From Zelopaecilomyces penicillatus (taxonomy: Eukaryota > Ascomycota > Sordariomycetes > Hypocreales > Pseudodiploosporaceae), in NCBI GenBank assembly GCA_005765155.1, contig VCCP01000006.1:1624501-1688500 (forward strand): a DNA stretch of 64,000 bases, in the 5' to 3' direction. Numbering within the stretch: the stretch's first letter is position 1; the number at the start of each line of letters is the position of its first letter. Position numbers and translations under genes: made by a program. Positions 1 through 11,790 of the stretch are shown here, piece after piece. The notes under the pieces are model-generated. The model worked only from the letters and a program-made list of their open reading frames with translations, was not told where the DNA came from and searched no databases.

Positions 1-941
1 ATGGACCGGGCGTGGAGAAAATCAAGATCGATGCTCGAGTATTTCAGACAACCTCCAACCGCAAACTCGAATTCAATGTCGTCGCATCCAACTATCATCT
101 CGAGATTACGCCCTCCGACGTTGGACAATACGACCGAGTTGTGGTGCAGGATCTCCTGAAGGAGGTGGCGCAAACACAACAAGTGGACCAGTCAGCGAAG
201 CAGCGGTTCAAGGTCGTGGTAATCAATGAGGCAGACCACCTCACTCGAGATGCGCAGGCCGCGTTGCGTCGTACGATGGAGAAGTATTCGCCAAACTTGC
301 GTTTGATTCTCCTTGCCAACTCGACTGCCAATATCATTGCGCCAATCCGTTCCAGAACGCTACTTGTCAGAGTGGCGGCACCAACACACGAACAGATCTG
401 CGACGTCCTAGCACAGTCAGCGAAAAGGGAAAACTGGGAGATCGTCAAGGGATTGCACCAGCGAATAGCAGTAGAGAGTGGAAGAAATCTGCGGAGAGCA
501 TTACTCATGTATGAGTCTGTTCATGCACAAAAGTAAGCTTTGTCCAGTCCATGGCTGCACTTTATTGTTCTGATACTAACTCCAATTTGCAGTGAGAAAG
601 TCACAGACAGCACGCCAATTCCGCCGGCAGACTGGGAAGCACTCATTGTACAGATCGCCAAAGAGATTATTGAAGAGCATACACCCGCAAGAATATTGCA
701 AGTCCGCGCGAAGCTCTACGACCTGTTGACGCACTGCATTCCGGCCACCACGATTCTCAAGACACTGACGTTCAAGCTCCTTGCCCTAATTGATGATGGG
801 CTGAAGGGTGAGGTGATTCAGTGGTCGGCATTTTATGAACATCGGATCAAAACGGGCACCAAGGTCATATTTCATCTGGAAGCATTTGTCGCCAAATTCA
901 TGAGGGTGCTGGAGATGTATTTGATGAGCATGGACATGTAA
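1..941 (+). CDS. RFC5: Replication factor C small subunit (yeast Rfc5 / human RFC3 type), 3' part
   Basis: Clamp-loader subunit that helps open PCNA and load it at primer-template junctions in the nucleus. The frame is open from base 3, so the N-terminus with Walker A lies upstream of the window. Exon 3-532, intron 533-592 (GTAAGC donor, CTAAC branch near 576, CAG acceptor), exon 593-941 with a TAA stop. Visible motifs are a Walker B variant VVINEADHLT (N replacing the usual D, typical of this subunit), the QAALRRTMEKY sensor region, and IRSRT in place of the SRC arginine-finger motif. The second exon encodes the helical C-terminal collar (LYDLLTHCIPATTILK, IFHLEAFVAKFMRVLEMYL). The sequence resembles yeast Rfc5 from memory along its whole visible length. 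The assignment to Rfc5 rather than Rfc2/3/4 rests on the NEAD variant and the collar. No defect is seen. Confidence 0.93.
533..592 (+). other. Intron in the RFC subunit gene
   Basis: A 60-bp spliceosomal intron with GTAAGC donor, TGATACTAAC branch region at 571-580 and TGCAG acceptor. Splicing turns the codons into HAQ-N-EKV and joins two conserved blocks in frame. It is a clean example of the splice signals used throughout the window. Confidence 0.85.
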
Positions 942-1404
942 TATCTTGAAAGCAGCAAGGTTTCTTTGGCGTTTGGGCGTACAAGAATGCTTGTCCGTGG
1001 GAGCTTTGTGGTGACTGTCCGCAAACTAAAGTGTAATTTATTCTGAACAGTGTACTCTGAACAGGAGTCTACCGGCGGTGACCATGCATGAAAACTGAAG
1101 AGTCGCACTTGTGTTGACCGCATTTCTCGCTATGATGCTGTACATTCTGTATCATGGATGATAGAACAATATCTTGGTGAATGAGTGTCGAGAAAAAACT
1201 ATAATAAGGCAATGAAAGCAACAACAAAGCCAAATACAATACCATTCAACAAGCCGTCAAGCACCAACAAGCCTACAGAAATCCAATCTTCCTCGATTCC
1301 TAAACCTCAAACAAGCAAGTCTAACCCTACCCAGACGACCTGAGCACTGATGATAACCATAACTGAGTAGACAATCCACCAAAGTCACCACAGAAACCTT
1401 CAAG
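942..1404. other. Intergenic, RFC 3' end to small zinc-finger gene
   Basis: It holds the RFC 3' UTR and the leader of the 66-aa gene, which is rich in CAA, CCA and AAAC from about 1200 onward. I see no other gene. Confidence 0.6.
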
Positions 1405-1605
1405 ATGCCTGAAGCCAACGCAACTACCACGGCCACCCCCTATCCGGGATATCCCACCACCCCTTTGCCCCATGGATGGTGGTACTGCAGCAACACCACC
1501 TGTGCGGGCAAGACACCCAACCCACCTGGCTCTATGTCCTGCAGCCATTGTGGTATGCGAGCTGGCGTGACGATGGTGTACATCGGCCCCAAGGAGCAGA
1601 AGTAG
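1405..1605 (+). CDS. Small RanBP2-type zinc-finger-like protein, 66 aa
   Basis: A single-exon ORF starting in a good fungal context (TTCAAGATGCC) and ending in TAG. Residues 1-24 are rich in T, A and P. They are followed by a four-cysteine module, W-Y-C-x4-C-x5-N-x6-C-x2-C. This matches the RanBP2-type zinc-ribbon plan (W-x-C ... C ... N ... C-x2-C) apart from slightly longer spacing between the first two cysteines. RanBP2 fingers bind single-stranded RNA or ubiquitin in other proteins; nothing here shows which applies. No signal peptide or membrane segment is seen. The gene lies 464 bp downstream of the RFC gene on the same strand and has a CAA/CCA-rich leader. I do not recognise a named gene. 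The start, length and cysteine pattern support real coding, but annotation pipelines could miss it because it is short. Confidence 0.6.
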   Translation: MPEANATTTATPYPGYPTTPLPHGWWYCSNTTCAGKTPNPPGSMSCSHCGMRAGVTMVYIGPKEQK

Positions 1606-4538
1606 GCTTTTTGATGGCAACTTCACTTGCTTCAAGAAACGGAGGACAGACATGTATAATATGGCGGTGGTGGTTCTTCTCAATAGTGGTGATGCAACCG
1701 CTCGATACCCGAGACTCCATAGTCTAATCCAATAAACCAAACAATATCCACTCTGAAACCATCCCAGTAGTGTATGGGGAACTGATTCGTGATGTGTGAT
1801 TATGATTTGCAGTTTGTTGCTTGCACCATGTGTTTTGTATCAGGGCAGTCGAGGAGGCTTCGGGTATCTTGAAAGGTGTGCTGTGAGGATTCTGCTGGGT
1901 TGTCTACCCTGTTATAGCCTATCAGTAGACATAGACATGTCTTCTGGGCCACTCCAGTAATAACGGGGTTGGAGAATGCATGGATGATGCCAAATGTCAA
2001 AGATGTGATAAGAGGAGTGAAGCCATACTTGCAGGGTTGGAAGCAAGCTGGGTGTGGATGTGATAAAGAATGATGAGCAGGGTTGGTGACTCCTGCGGAC
2101 AAGGGTCTTTTATAGTCGAATTTGAGATGCAATGGTGAAGGATGGGGAGGGAGCTGTTTGCTACGGGTACACGAGGATATATGTAACAAGAGAACATGTT
2201 GCAAAGGGTTCCACAACTGGTCAGTTTTGCTGATGAATGTAAGCATCCGCAAGTTCACCGAATTGTGGTTGCACGCAAACAAAGGAAATGGAGGTAGCAA
2301 GCTGGTTCTCGTCTCTTCTTCGACTAGGTTTTGATACTTGACCAAACGTCCATGATACCAATCGAGAGTTGTTTGCGCGAATGCACCCTAGCTGTGTCGC
2401 TTCCCCCGATTTCAACGTTTGCTGATAAGCACCCCCGAGGATTGTATGCTCAGCAAGTGGACACAGCAAATTCTCGTCCCTGTCTGGCACACTAGGTCGG
2501 CAATGATGCAACAATAGAGTGGAGAGGTTGGACACCAGAAGCGGATGGGGAGGGAGGGGCTGGACCTTTTTGGAGAGGGGCGCCATCTTTTTCTGTTGAG
2601 TGACAGGCACATCGAAATACTGGAGTTGTTTGTTGTGCCTGGCTTAGTATTTAATGGAGTCCGACCCGTCCAAAGGTGTTTCGGGAGCCCCCGGCTTTAT
2701 TAGAGCCAACCAGTGAGTTTGCAGCCCACTCACAACCCGTGTTTAACCCATCCATCAGATATCAACTCCTGGGTAAGGCATAGTGCGGGATTATGTCAAC
2801 ACGGATGGCGCAAACACTTGCTGAGGTTTCGTGGGGGCGTTGCTGGTGATGATTTACGCTAGTGGTTAAACATGAGCCAGTGAAGCACTTCTTCCTCCAA
2901 AGAGCTGAAACCCAAAAAAACCTACAGTATCTGTGCCAGCCTACTGGCGACCAGTATGATTGGACCTACGGTTTTCAGCCTTCGTAACAGCGCAATGTAC
3001 GTAGGTAGATGGTCAAACTCTACTTTTGGCTAATTATAACATTGCCATGGAGGAAACATCACGTGCAGAATAGAGTCTGCAAGGGCCCAAGACATGCTGT
3101 TTTATTATGGTGACTTCACCACAATCTATCTTCTCATGAGTTGCGCTGGCTCGGGCGACAGGCCCACGTTGACATGACTTCACAACTTTGCTTGGCCGTG
3201 GGGTCGTGAGCTAGCAATTGCCTCCGGAAATCCGGAAACATGGCACACGCGCACTCACACCACAAGTTTCTCCCCGGATCGCCTGGCGGAACCAACACAG
3301 TGGCGGCGTTTTACTACGTATTAAAAGCAAGGCTACGGACACTAGTGCCCGAGTCAGCGGCACGGATGTAGGGGCCATTTCGCACAGGCGAAAGCGAATG
3401 GTAGGAACAGTGGCAAAAGACTGGCGCCACACAAAAATCGACATTTGGAGTATTATTCACAGCATGTACCCCCCTATACCACCCCAAAGATAATAATAAA
3501 AAAATTCATGGAAAGGTCACAGTATATTTCTATGCGACTTGCTACTATTCTATTTTACTTTCAGATGTACAAGTATTTTACAGATTTTAAAGTAGATGAT
3601 TGAAAACGCTACATCTTTTGATGTTGATAGAGACGTCTCCCACATAAATGCCTTGGGAAAGCTTCAATGCATCCAATGCCGAGCTCTCGGGGCAACGGAG
3701 GAAACTCGTACCCCACCCGGCTCATCGGTACAAACTCGGCACCCTACTGGACGACGGACGAGGAGGGAAATCGACAACGGAACGATGGAACCTTGGCCTT
3801 GGGTGCAGGGCACGTAGTACGCAGAAGCTTGCAACTATGACCTGCTCGGGGGTGTGATTGCAGCGATCGCTGGTGACATCCATTGATCCATTGCCGCAAC
3901 CAAAAAAGAAACCTGCGTGTTAGTTGCCCTGCATGCTACCCCGTACTGTGCAGACATGCAGTGTGTACCTACCTATTGGAGGTCCTTTATAGGCTCGCGA
4001 AGGCTACTGTAGCTTTCCAGGCCTCCACTGACGAGACCGTCAATCCGCCCTCTACGGCCCTGAGTCGATGACAACCTCCACCTTATAAGAGATTACGGCT
4101 CCCTCCCCTTCTCCTTCAGCTCTTGCCTGCCTCCTTCATCTCTCGTCGACTTTCTTCTCTTCCTCCAATACTGCTCCATTACCAACAGTGTCTCCAGTCT
4201 GCTATTCCACCATACTCAGCAGCCAGCAAAGTTACCACCATCCAGACCTTGCAACAACAGGTTTTGCCTAGCCAACTATTTTGAATTATCGCGCTGAGAG
4301 CCCCCCTCATCTTCGACTCTGCCTCAACCTTCCATCTGGATACCCGACGCCGTCTCCATTGGCAGGAATCCTCCCCTCACGGAAGTTAAACCGCCAGCAG
4401 CATCGTCATCGTCATCGTCATCGTTGGCTCAACAGAGAATTGTCGGAGCTACCCCGCACCCCTCCAAGACGTCTCAATCGCCAAAGCTCACCTTGCCCCG
4501 CGAACGGAACCCCCCGCCAAAGCCATTGAACAGCAGCC
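1606..4538. other. Intergenic region and promoter of acetyl-CoA synthetase
   Basis: About 2.9 kb with only short overlapping ORFs lacking any recognisable protein sequence. The last 450 bp read as the promoter and leader of the acetyl-CoA synthetase gene: a TATA-like box near 4084, then a C/T-rich tract. One copy of the dispersed TACGTAGGTAG-like motif lies near 3000. No RNA gene or transposon is recognised. Confidence 0.55.
4084..4190 (+). promoter_or_regulatory. TATA-like box and pyrimidine-rich start region of the ACS gene
   Basis: TATAAGA at 4084-4090 is followed by about 90 bp dominated by C and T (CTCCCTCCCCTTCTCC and similar). This is the usual look of a strong fungal core promoter and transcription-start zone. 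It implies a 5' UTR of roughly 350-420 nt before the ATG at 4539. The promoter role is inferred from position and composition only. Confidence 0.45.
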
Positions 4539-7207
4539 ATGGCCGAAGCACAGAACCAAGGGCCTCGCGTCCATGAGGCGCACGAGGTCGATACCTTCCG
4601 TAAGTCTGGCATTCCACCTCGCGTTTTCCAAGAGAAACCGTACATTTGAGGCTGCCTATTTACAAATGGCTAACCACTACTATCCTCATAGACCCCCCAG
4701 AGAAGATGTTTGCCAGTACGTAACTCGCCTTGGGATGGTTGCGCATGGGCCTCGATCACCAGCCTCTAGCCCAATTATATTCCCAGAGTTCTTTTAGTGT
4801 GCCTCGTTACTGACGTCTTGTTCTCTTTACTTAACAGAACACCCTAGCAAACCCCACCTGGCAAGTAAGTAATCCAATTGAATCCTCACCAGCTACTCGC
4901 GCATACTTTACAGCCACCAGCTGGTAGTGGCGCATAGCCCCTGTTCCTCCCTCCGGGTTTCCGGTTGCAACGTCAAGAAGTTCAGCTTGATCTCCATTGA
5001 GCCGACTGACTGCCCCTCCGTCACTGTTACTTCTCACTTTGGTCGCCATGCCGTCAACTTTTGCTGACAGCTCGTCACTTTTGATGTAGATCTTGAGGAA
5101 TATCAGAAGCTGTACAAAGAATCCATCACAGATCCCACCAAATTCTGGGGCGAACACGCTCGGAAACTCTTGAGCTGGACCCGCGACTTTGACACTGTCT
5201 ACAGTGGCTCACTCGAAAACGGTGACAGCAAGTGGTTTGTTGAGGGCCAATTGAATGCCTCGTACAACTGCATAGATCGTCATGCCTTGAAGGACCCTGA
5301 GCGGGTTGCCATCATCTATGAGGCTGATGAGCCTGAGGATGGCCGCAATGTCACCTATGGCGAGCTCCTGCGTGAGGTGTCTAAGACGGCTTGGGTTCTT
5401 AAGCAGGCTGGTGTTCGCAAAGGCGACACCGTTGCCATCTACATGCCCATGATTCCTGAAGCCATTGTCGCTATCATGGCTTGCGTGCGTATTGGTGCCG
5501 TCCACTCGGTTGTCTTTGCCGGATTCTCTGCCGATTCCTTGCGGGATCGTGTCAACGATGCAAACTCAAAGGTTGTCATCACCACCGACGAGGGAAAGCG
5601 AGGCGGCAAGTTTATCGGGACCAAAAAAATTGTCGACGATGCCCTGAAGCAATGCCCTCATGTTACCAATGTCCTTGTTTTCAAGCGCACTGGCGCTGAA
5701 GTCTCCATGACGTCCGGTCGTGACCTGTGGTGGCATGAGGAGGTTGAGAAGTGGCCCAGTTATATTGCGCCTGAAATCATGAATTCGGAGGACCCTTTGT
5801 TCCTTCTCTACACTTCCGGCTCAACAGGAAAACCCAAGGGAGTCATGCATACCACTGCTGGCTATCTTATTGGCTGCGCTATGACTGGCAAGTATGTATT
5901 CGACATCCATGACGGAGATCGCTACTTCTGCGGAGGCGATGTTGGATGGATTACTGGCCACTCATATGTTGTATATGCGCCTCTTCTACTCGGTGTCTCC
6001 ACCGTTGTATTTGAAGGCACACCCGCCTACCCCAACTTTTCAAGATACTGGGATATCATTGATCGACAAAAGGTGACACAGTTCTACGTGGCTCCCACGG
6101 CTTTGCGGCTGCTCAAGCGTGCCGGTGACGAGCATGTGCGCGGCGATATGAAGCATCTCCGAGTGCTCGGTTCCGTTGGCGAGCCCATCGCTGCTGAAGT
6201 CTGGAAGTGGTACTTTGAGGTTGTGGGCAGGGAGGAGTCGCATGTTGTCGACGTAAGTCATTGATGTCTTCCCCGGCTGTTCGGTATTGCCGATATGGGC
6301 CCAATTGTGCCTTGAAATTAATTGTTTCATGATACTGACGTGCTACAACAGACTTACTGGCAGACAGAGACCGGCTCCAATGTCATCACCCCTCTAGCCG
6401 GTATTACTCCTACAAAACCCGGCAGTGCCTCGCTCCCATTTTTCGGCATTGAGCCCGCCATCATCGACCCTGTCTCCGGTGAAGAGATTCATGGCAACGA
6501 CGTTGATGGCGTACTCGCTTTCAAGCAGGCATGGCCAAGCATGGCGCGAACTGTATATGGTGCCCACAAGCGATATATGGACACTTACTTTAATGTGTAC
6601 CCCGGTTACTACGTAGGCTACAAATCTTATCACCATTATACATGGGATTTTGAAACTAACATGTCATGTGTTATTTAGTTTACTGGTGACGGTGTCGGAA
6701 GGGACCACGAGGGATTCTATTGGATTCGAGGCCGTGTCGATGATGTTGTCAACGTCAGTGGTCATCGACTTTCAACCGCAGAAATCGAGGCTGCTCTGAT
6801 TGAGCATCATGCTGTAGCTGAAGCCGCCGTTGTCGGTGTGGCCGATGAGCTTACTGGCCAGGCTGTCAATGCTTTCGTTGCTGTCAAGGATGGTAACGAA
6901 GTTACCGACGCACTGCGCAAGGAGTTTATTCTGCAGGTGCGAAAGAGCATTGGTCCTTTCGCGGCTCCCAAGGCGATATACATCGTTGCAGACCTGCCAA
7001 AGACGAGAAGTGGCAAGATTATGCGCCGAATCCTAAGAAAGATCTTGGCTGGAGAAGAGGACCAGCTAGGAGACACATCCACGGTATGTCATTACGACCC
7101 CTCATCAAGCTGTTATGTTCTCGTTGTACTAATTGGGGATATAGCTGTCGGATCCTTCTGTTGTGGATAGCATAATCAAGACAGTCCACGCGGCCAAAGG
7201 CAAATGA
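4539..7207 (+). CDS. facA: Acetyl-CoA synthetase (acetate-CoA ligase), 667 aa
   Basis: Converts acetate, ATP and CoA to acetyl-CoA, AMP and PPi in the cytosol and nucleus; it is needed for growth on acetate and supplies acetyl-CoA for lipid synthesis and histone acetylation. Seven exons: 4539-4599, 4692-4715, 4838-4864, 5090-6252, 6352-6612, 6679-7083, 7145-7207. The small 5' exons spell HEAHEVDTF-HPPEKMFA-KHPSKPHLA-NLEEY, matching fungal FacA proteins. Adenylation motifs are intact: the P-loop YTSGSTGKPKG at residues 278-288, GDVGWITGHSY, the DTYWQTETG core, FTGDGVGRD and the hinge. The SGKIMRRILRK motif carries catalytic Lys625, equivalent to Lys609 of bacterial Acs. Length is normal for the family. 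Three exons of 61, 24 and 27 nt make the 5' end easy to misannotate. The symbol follows Aspergillus usage; Neurospora calls it acu-5. Confidence 0.97.
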
Positions 7208-7564
7208 AGTAAATACTAAAGATAAAGAAAAAAGAACAGTGGATTGATGGGGCGTTATAATTGATACCACCGATATATAGGAAAACAGAAAAATGAATCG
7301 ATAAGTCACGGCAGCATGGATATTTATCGCAGAATCTTCGCCCCATCAATTGACGGAGTTATTATGGATTTTATTATTTGGAACCTTGAGGATATGTCAG
7401 GCAGAGCTATCCCCTTGAGATTTTTTTGGTTTTCCAGTGTCGATTGTCAGCGACTAATGTCATTTGTCTCGGATCTTGACGCTCACATTTAATGCCGTGA
7501 CCTTGAGGCGACATTCTTGTGTGTCCGGTTTGGAGTTGACCCATCTTCTGTTTCAATTGATGAT
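7208..7564. other. Convergent 3' intergenic region
   Basis: A/T-rich 3' UTR sequence between the ACS stop and the stop of the minus-strand small ORF. No further feature seen. Confidence 0.6.
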
Positions 7565-7867
7565 TCATCGTCTCTCTTCTTCCCTTGGTCTGAGCTCGCT
7601 CTTCTCTGTAGTATCGATGGCTTCCTCCACGCTAGCCGCGTCCATGCTAGCTACCACCGCCCTGGCTGCCTCAATAGTCGAGGCAATTTCTCCTGGCATA
7701 AAACGAAACCTTCCCAGTCCAATGATTTCATAGGCCAACAGAACGTTGAGCAAATGTATATGTTGAGTATTAGGGTTTTCTTCTTCGCGAAGTCTGGCTA
7801 TCTTCTTTGCGATTGATTTGACTTCATCCGTAAACAGGTCTTGCATAGTGCCAGCTGTGTTGGCCAT
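7565..7867 (-). CDS. Small hypothetical protein, 100 aa
   Basis: An uninterrupted ATG-to-TGA ORF on the minus strand with a good start context (AGATATGGCC). The predicted product is soluble and mostly helical. It has a charged segment around residues 11-32 (DEVKSIAKKIARLREEENPN), a hydrophobic stretch (LLNVLLAYEIIGLGRF), an alanine-rich helix (IEAARAVVASMDAASVEEAI) and a charged tail (RPREEERR). No domain is recognised. It converges on the ACS gene with 357 bp between the stop codons, which is a normal fungal arrangement. The amphipathic composition looks more protein-like than shadow ORFs nearby. It may be a lineage-restricted gene, or part of a longer spliced gene, since no intron was identified. 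Confidence 0.45.
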   Translation of the reverse strand: MANTAGTMQDLFTDEVKSIAKKIARLREEENPNTQHIHLLNVLLAYEIIGLGRFRFMPGEIASTIEAARAVVASMDAASVEEAIDTTEKSELRPREEERR

Positions 7868-8726
7868 ATCTTGACTTTGCTTGGCTGTGGTTAATGGGGT
7901 GGTTGCGGTTGCGGTTGCAATCGATTGCTTTTCTTCTTCAGGGTTTATTGCGTTTGGAAATTTCAGACTTGTCGATGGGGTTGGGCGTATCTGTATTCAA
8001 AGAGATGGACTCGACGATGTAAAGATATATATATAGATATCAGCCATCATCCTCTCACCTCTGTTTCAGCAAATGACAATTAAATTAAACATACATTCTT
8101 TGAAACAGAGAATAAAGAGATTGCTTTTCGCACAGGTTCTTAACAACACACCCCCACATCAAGTTTTCCATACCCTCGCGAACAATTACCGAGATATGTG
8201 ACATGCTGCATATCTTGGCAAATCGCTGTCAATTCGGCAGGCCACAGCGTAGGATATAGATCACACAGTTAAGTTGCGGTCGTAGTCAGCTTAAAATAAA
8301 AGAGTCAATTTACAAGCTATAGTTAGTCAAGTGAATGGTGTTATAAGCCAAGCTAAAGTTAAAGGGCCTTATTTAAGTTATTATATTTATAAATACAATT
8401 CAGCCTGGGTAATTAACTTTCAGATATACATTCTCCAAAGCACTGCCATGAAGTAGAACACTTTGAGTATGGAATGCCAAATTAAAATTAATTGAGCTCG
8501 AAATGATTGGTGTGTAACATGATCATAAAATCATGTGGCTATAATTCTAATCATTTTGCAGCACTCTTTGGATATGTCAGGGCCTTGCATTGCGATCTGA
8601 GCTTGGCTGGCCTGGTGCTTGGAGGGGTGTGAGAGGAAACGGGGATACGTATGATATGAATAGCAACTGGTTTATGTGAAAATAATAGCAATGCTGAAAA
8701 GAAGAAGCAGAAAAAAGACATGCATT

Positions 8727-8959
8727 CCTTGTGATGGAAAAAAGGAAAGACCAGACCTTTATGCGGGCTGTGTCTATGTATGGATATTATATATTGGATA
8801 CTTTATGGCCTGGCAACTTGAGGGTCACCGCTCTGTCGCCCTCTGTTTCATGTTAATAAAGAAACAATATCATTGTTCCCTTGTGATGAAAAAAGAACGA
8901 AAGACTTGACCTCTCTACAGGCTATGCGATGGATGGATATTGGAATCTGGATACCTCAT
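8727..8959. repeat. Diverged 80-bp direct repeat
   Basis: A segment at 8727-8806 recurs at 8879-8959 in the same orientation, 152 bp downstream. Both begin CCTTGTGATG followed by an A-rich run. Both contain GAAAGAC...GACCT, a GGCTRTG block, ATGGATATT and TTGGATAC or CTGGATAC near the end. By eye identity is roughly 70%, with many C/T and G/A differences and a few small indels. It lies in the A/T-rich part of the intergenic region. Confidence 0.55.
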
Positions 8960-10239
8960 ATTGAGTATCTGACGAGGACGCGCGTCCCTGATCTGACGTC
9001 TTTTTCCTGAAGCAGCCCTTTGAAAGCCACGACCCATCCACAAGAACGAATGATTTTGATTGTTTTCGGCCCTATAGAAAACTGCCTTAAATCCGAACCG
9101 CTGTGCTGGGTCTAGCTATTATAATGACAAGCCCGAGAAAAAAGGGCAACTTTGCTTGTCGTTGCCAAGAGATACCCGCCATGCCATGCGATTGTCGTCG
9201 TCATCAAGTTGTGAACGAATTGCCGCTAGCGGGGAGAAGAAAAAAAAAGAGTGGGTTGAGATGGAATCTTCGCCGGTTGCGACATTGGCAAGGGCTCGCA
9301 ACTTAAGGGACCATTGACCGACCAGTCATGGGCTTTGGTGGAGGTGTGGAGGGGGGCAGAAGTGAGAATAGTTGGGTGATTTATTCCTTAGAGCCGACTT
9401 GTACGAGTAGGCCAAGACTTGCTCAGCCCCGTTGAGAGAGAGGGGTTGGTGATGCTTACGATTGGTATTTGACGGCAATTACTTACTCACTACAGGTAGA
9501 TCGTCCTTCATTACCTGACAAATCTAGAAAGGGAAACAATGGAGGTGTGGACGAGCTTGGAAGAGGACGAAATCATGGACAAGGAACTTCACTCGGTTGG
9601 ACGGCTGTTTGCCAAGGTGGAGAGTCTTGAGCTCGTACCAAGATGTGTTGACAAAGGATTCTTACTTACGGTACTTATTCCCTTGATACCCTGGCAAGCT
9701 TGGATCTCTCATGCAGTCCAAGTGCCTAACATTGGCATTTTCTGGAAAGCAAAACTAGAGAATGTTATGGTTCATCCATGCCGGAGTAGGTATGGATGTT
9801 GCAACCCAGGCAACTCAGTCATTCTAGGTGTAAGCTGCCTGTGTTGTTTATTGTGTCAGCTGCGTCACAGCTGTCGGCGTGTTACATGCCATTGTGGTGG
9901 CTTTTCTACAGGCGGGGCAAGTCGCTCAACGCTAGGTACCTACAGGCAGTACGGATACCTACTGCTACTAAAACTGGCCTACAAATAGGACAAGAATAGC
10001 AGTTCGGCGATTGCCAAGCCTTGAAGCCGAGGCGGTGGATCAGGACCAGGGCAATTGTTGATCATGGCCTAATATGACCTGGTGAGCCAACAGGCCAAGT
10101 TGCTATATTTACCTATCAATTGATGACCAGCGAAAAGCAAAAAAGAATGCACAGGCGATCCAAATGGGAAATCCAGTTCTTTAGAGTGGGGTACCGAAAA
10201 AATGTCCATTCCGGCGTTCGGAATGCCATGATCAGCGAG

Positions 10240-10281
10240 GAGGCGCACGGAACCGAGGAGGAGGCGCACGGAACCGAGGAG
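10240..10281. repeat. 21-bp tandem duplication
   Basis: The unit GAGGCGCACGGAACCGAGGA plus G occurs twice, head to tail and identical, at 10240-10260 and 10261-10281. Length divisible by three keeps any reading frame open, but no convincing gene covers it. Confidence 0.85.
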
Positions 10282-11790
10282 GACCGCCCTTCCAAAACTG
10301 CTCGTGTTTCGAGACTCCCCCACGATACCTGGGTTACAGAACAGATAATAGTGTGTCCAAATGGAAATGCAAGGGGGGGAGGAGGGACGGCACACGGACG
10401 CGTGTGAGAAGAAACAAACAACCTTAATTTCAATAATCAAATGGATTAAAAGACGTCCCAGCCGTGTGGGAGACCACATATTCTCTTGTCCATGCCGACT
10501 CTCTTTTTTCTGTCTCTACCTATTCTTTGAAGATTGTTGACTTTGCTGACTTGTACATATAATACACACCACTGTAATACGCGAAGTTGTTTGCCATAGC
10601 CACCGTCCGCGGGGCTTGGCTGGATATGGATGGGTCTTCTAGAGACAAAGGCCACTGCAAGCGGGGGGCGGCGCTGATTGGGCGCCTGCATGCAACGTGC
10701 ATGCGACTCGCTGTGTTCGTAACCGGAGGAAGAGGCTACTAATAATAAGCCGTGTGTGTTGCACTGCAACTGCAAGTGCAACTGCGTGTGTTGTGTGCAT
10801 CAACCGGCCAGCCGTGCGTCAGTCCTGTCGATTTCGGGACTGTTTGCGAATAAACACGTGCACACACACACCCAAAAGCCCCCCCATTGAAGCACCTGCC
10901 TGTAATTACTCTATATTGCAAGTTTTGTTTCCGTCACTCCGGAGCATCAGGCACCCGGCTTTATCATAATTACCTACTAGGTACCAACACACATACTGTA
11001 CCTCAATACCCGAGTTGGGACTCCGTAATAACTGTAGCCAAACACTGGCTGTCAGTCCACTGACAACCCCCCCCCCCTTGAAAGCCAGCCATTAGACCGG
11101 GTGGCTAGGCTGGCTGGCTGGCTTGCTTGCATTGAGCAATCCGCTGGACATCAGCAGACAACGGATGGGCCGGGGCGATGCGGCCCCAAGGCCAGCCAAA
11201 CAGAGCGCTGGAGAGGTCCCCAGCAACACCGCAGGAGGGCAGCGCAGGGGGGAGAGTGCTGCGAGGCTTGGCTGGCACACTTGACACTGTCCAAGACGCT
11301 GTTTCGCTTGGCTCCGGGGGGCTGCGGCGTTTACAGGGGGGGCTACGAACAGGTCCTTCGTCCACTGTTGACTAGCGCTCTGGGCGGGAGGCGTAGACCA
11401 TCAAACCATCTGCACTCCCACTCCCACCGAAAGCTGGCGGCGGCTGGTTACGTCCAACATTCAACCTCCCGCCCTCTGCGCTGCACACCCAAATCTCAAA
11501 GCACCATTTTCCCTTCGTCCTCTCTTCCCACCCTCTGTGTTCGTTTGCTCATCAAGCCGCCGGTGACGGCGACAACGGCGACAACGACGGCTTGACCTCG
11601 CCACACATTTTCCCAGGCAACTCGCTCTCTTATTTACTCTCGACGCCAGAACCCGCTCGTCCCCAGCGTCCACAAACTCAGGACCCTTCGAACGTGCCGA
11701 ATGGCTTGGATACCACAAGTCTTTCACTCATCTTGATATAACCAACACAAATCCTGTCAGACGAGAGGCTTCACTCACATTCTCGCGGTA

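Larger units (their letters stand above)
7868..11790. other. Intergenic, 3.9 kb, partly A/T-rich
   Basis: From 8030 to about 8960 the sequence is clearly A/T-rich (TATATATAG, TTATTATATTTATAAATAC) and holds a diverged 80-bp direct repeat. It may be decayed transposon or relict sequence. From about 9300 to 11790 it returns to normal composition, with a 21-bp tandem duplication (10240-10281), C runs and TAGGTACC motifs. Several ORFs of 90-165 codons exist but overlap on both strands and look random. No gene was identified. Confidence 0.5.

Noticed and set aside
9539..9988. Plus-strand ORF of 149 codons with good start context
   Set aside because: The second half is cysteine-rich and irregular and runs through a TAGGTACCTACAGG intergenic motif; no domain recognised.
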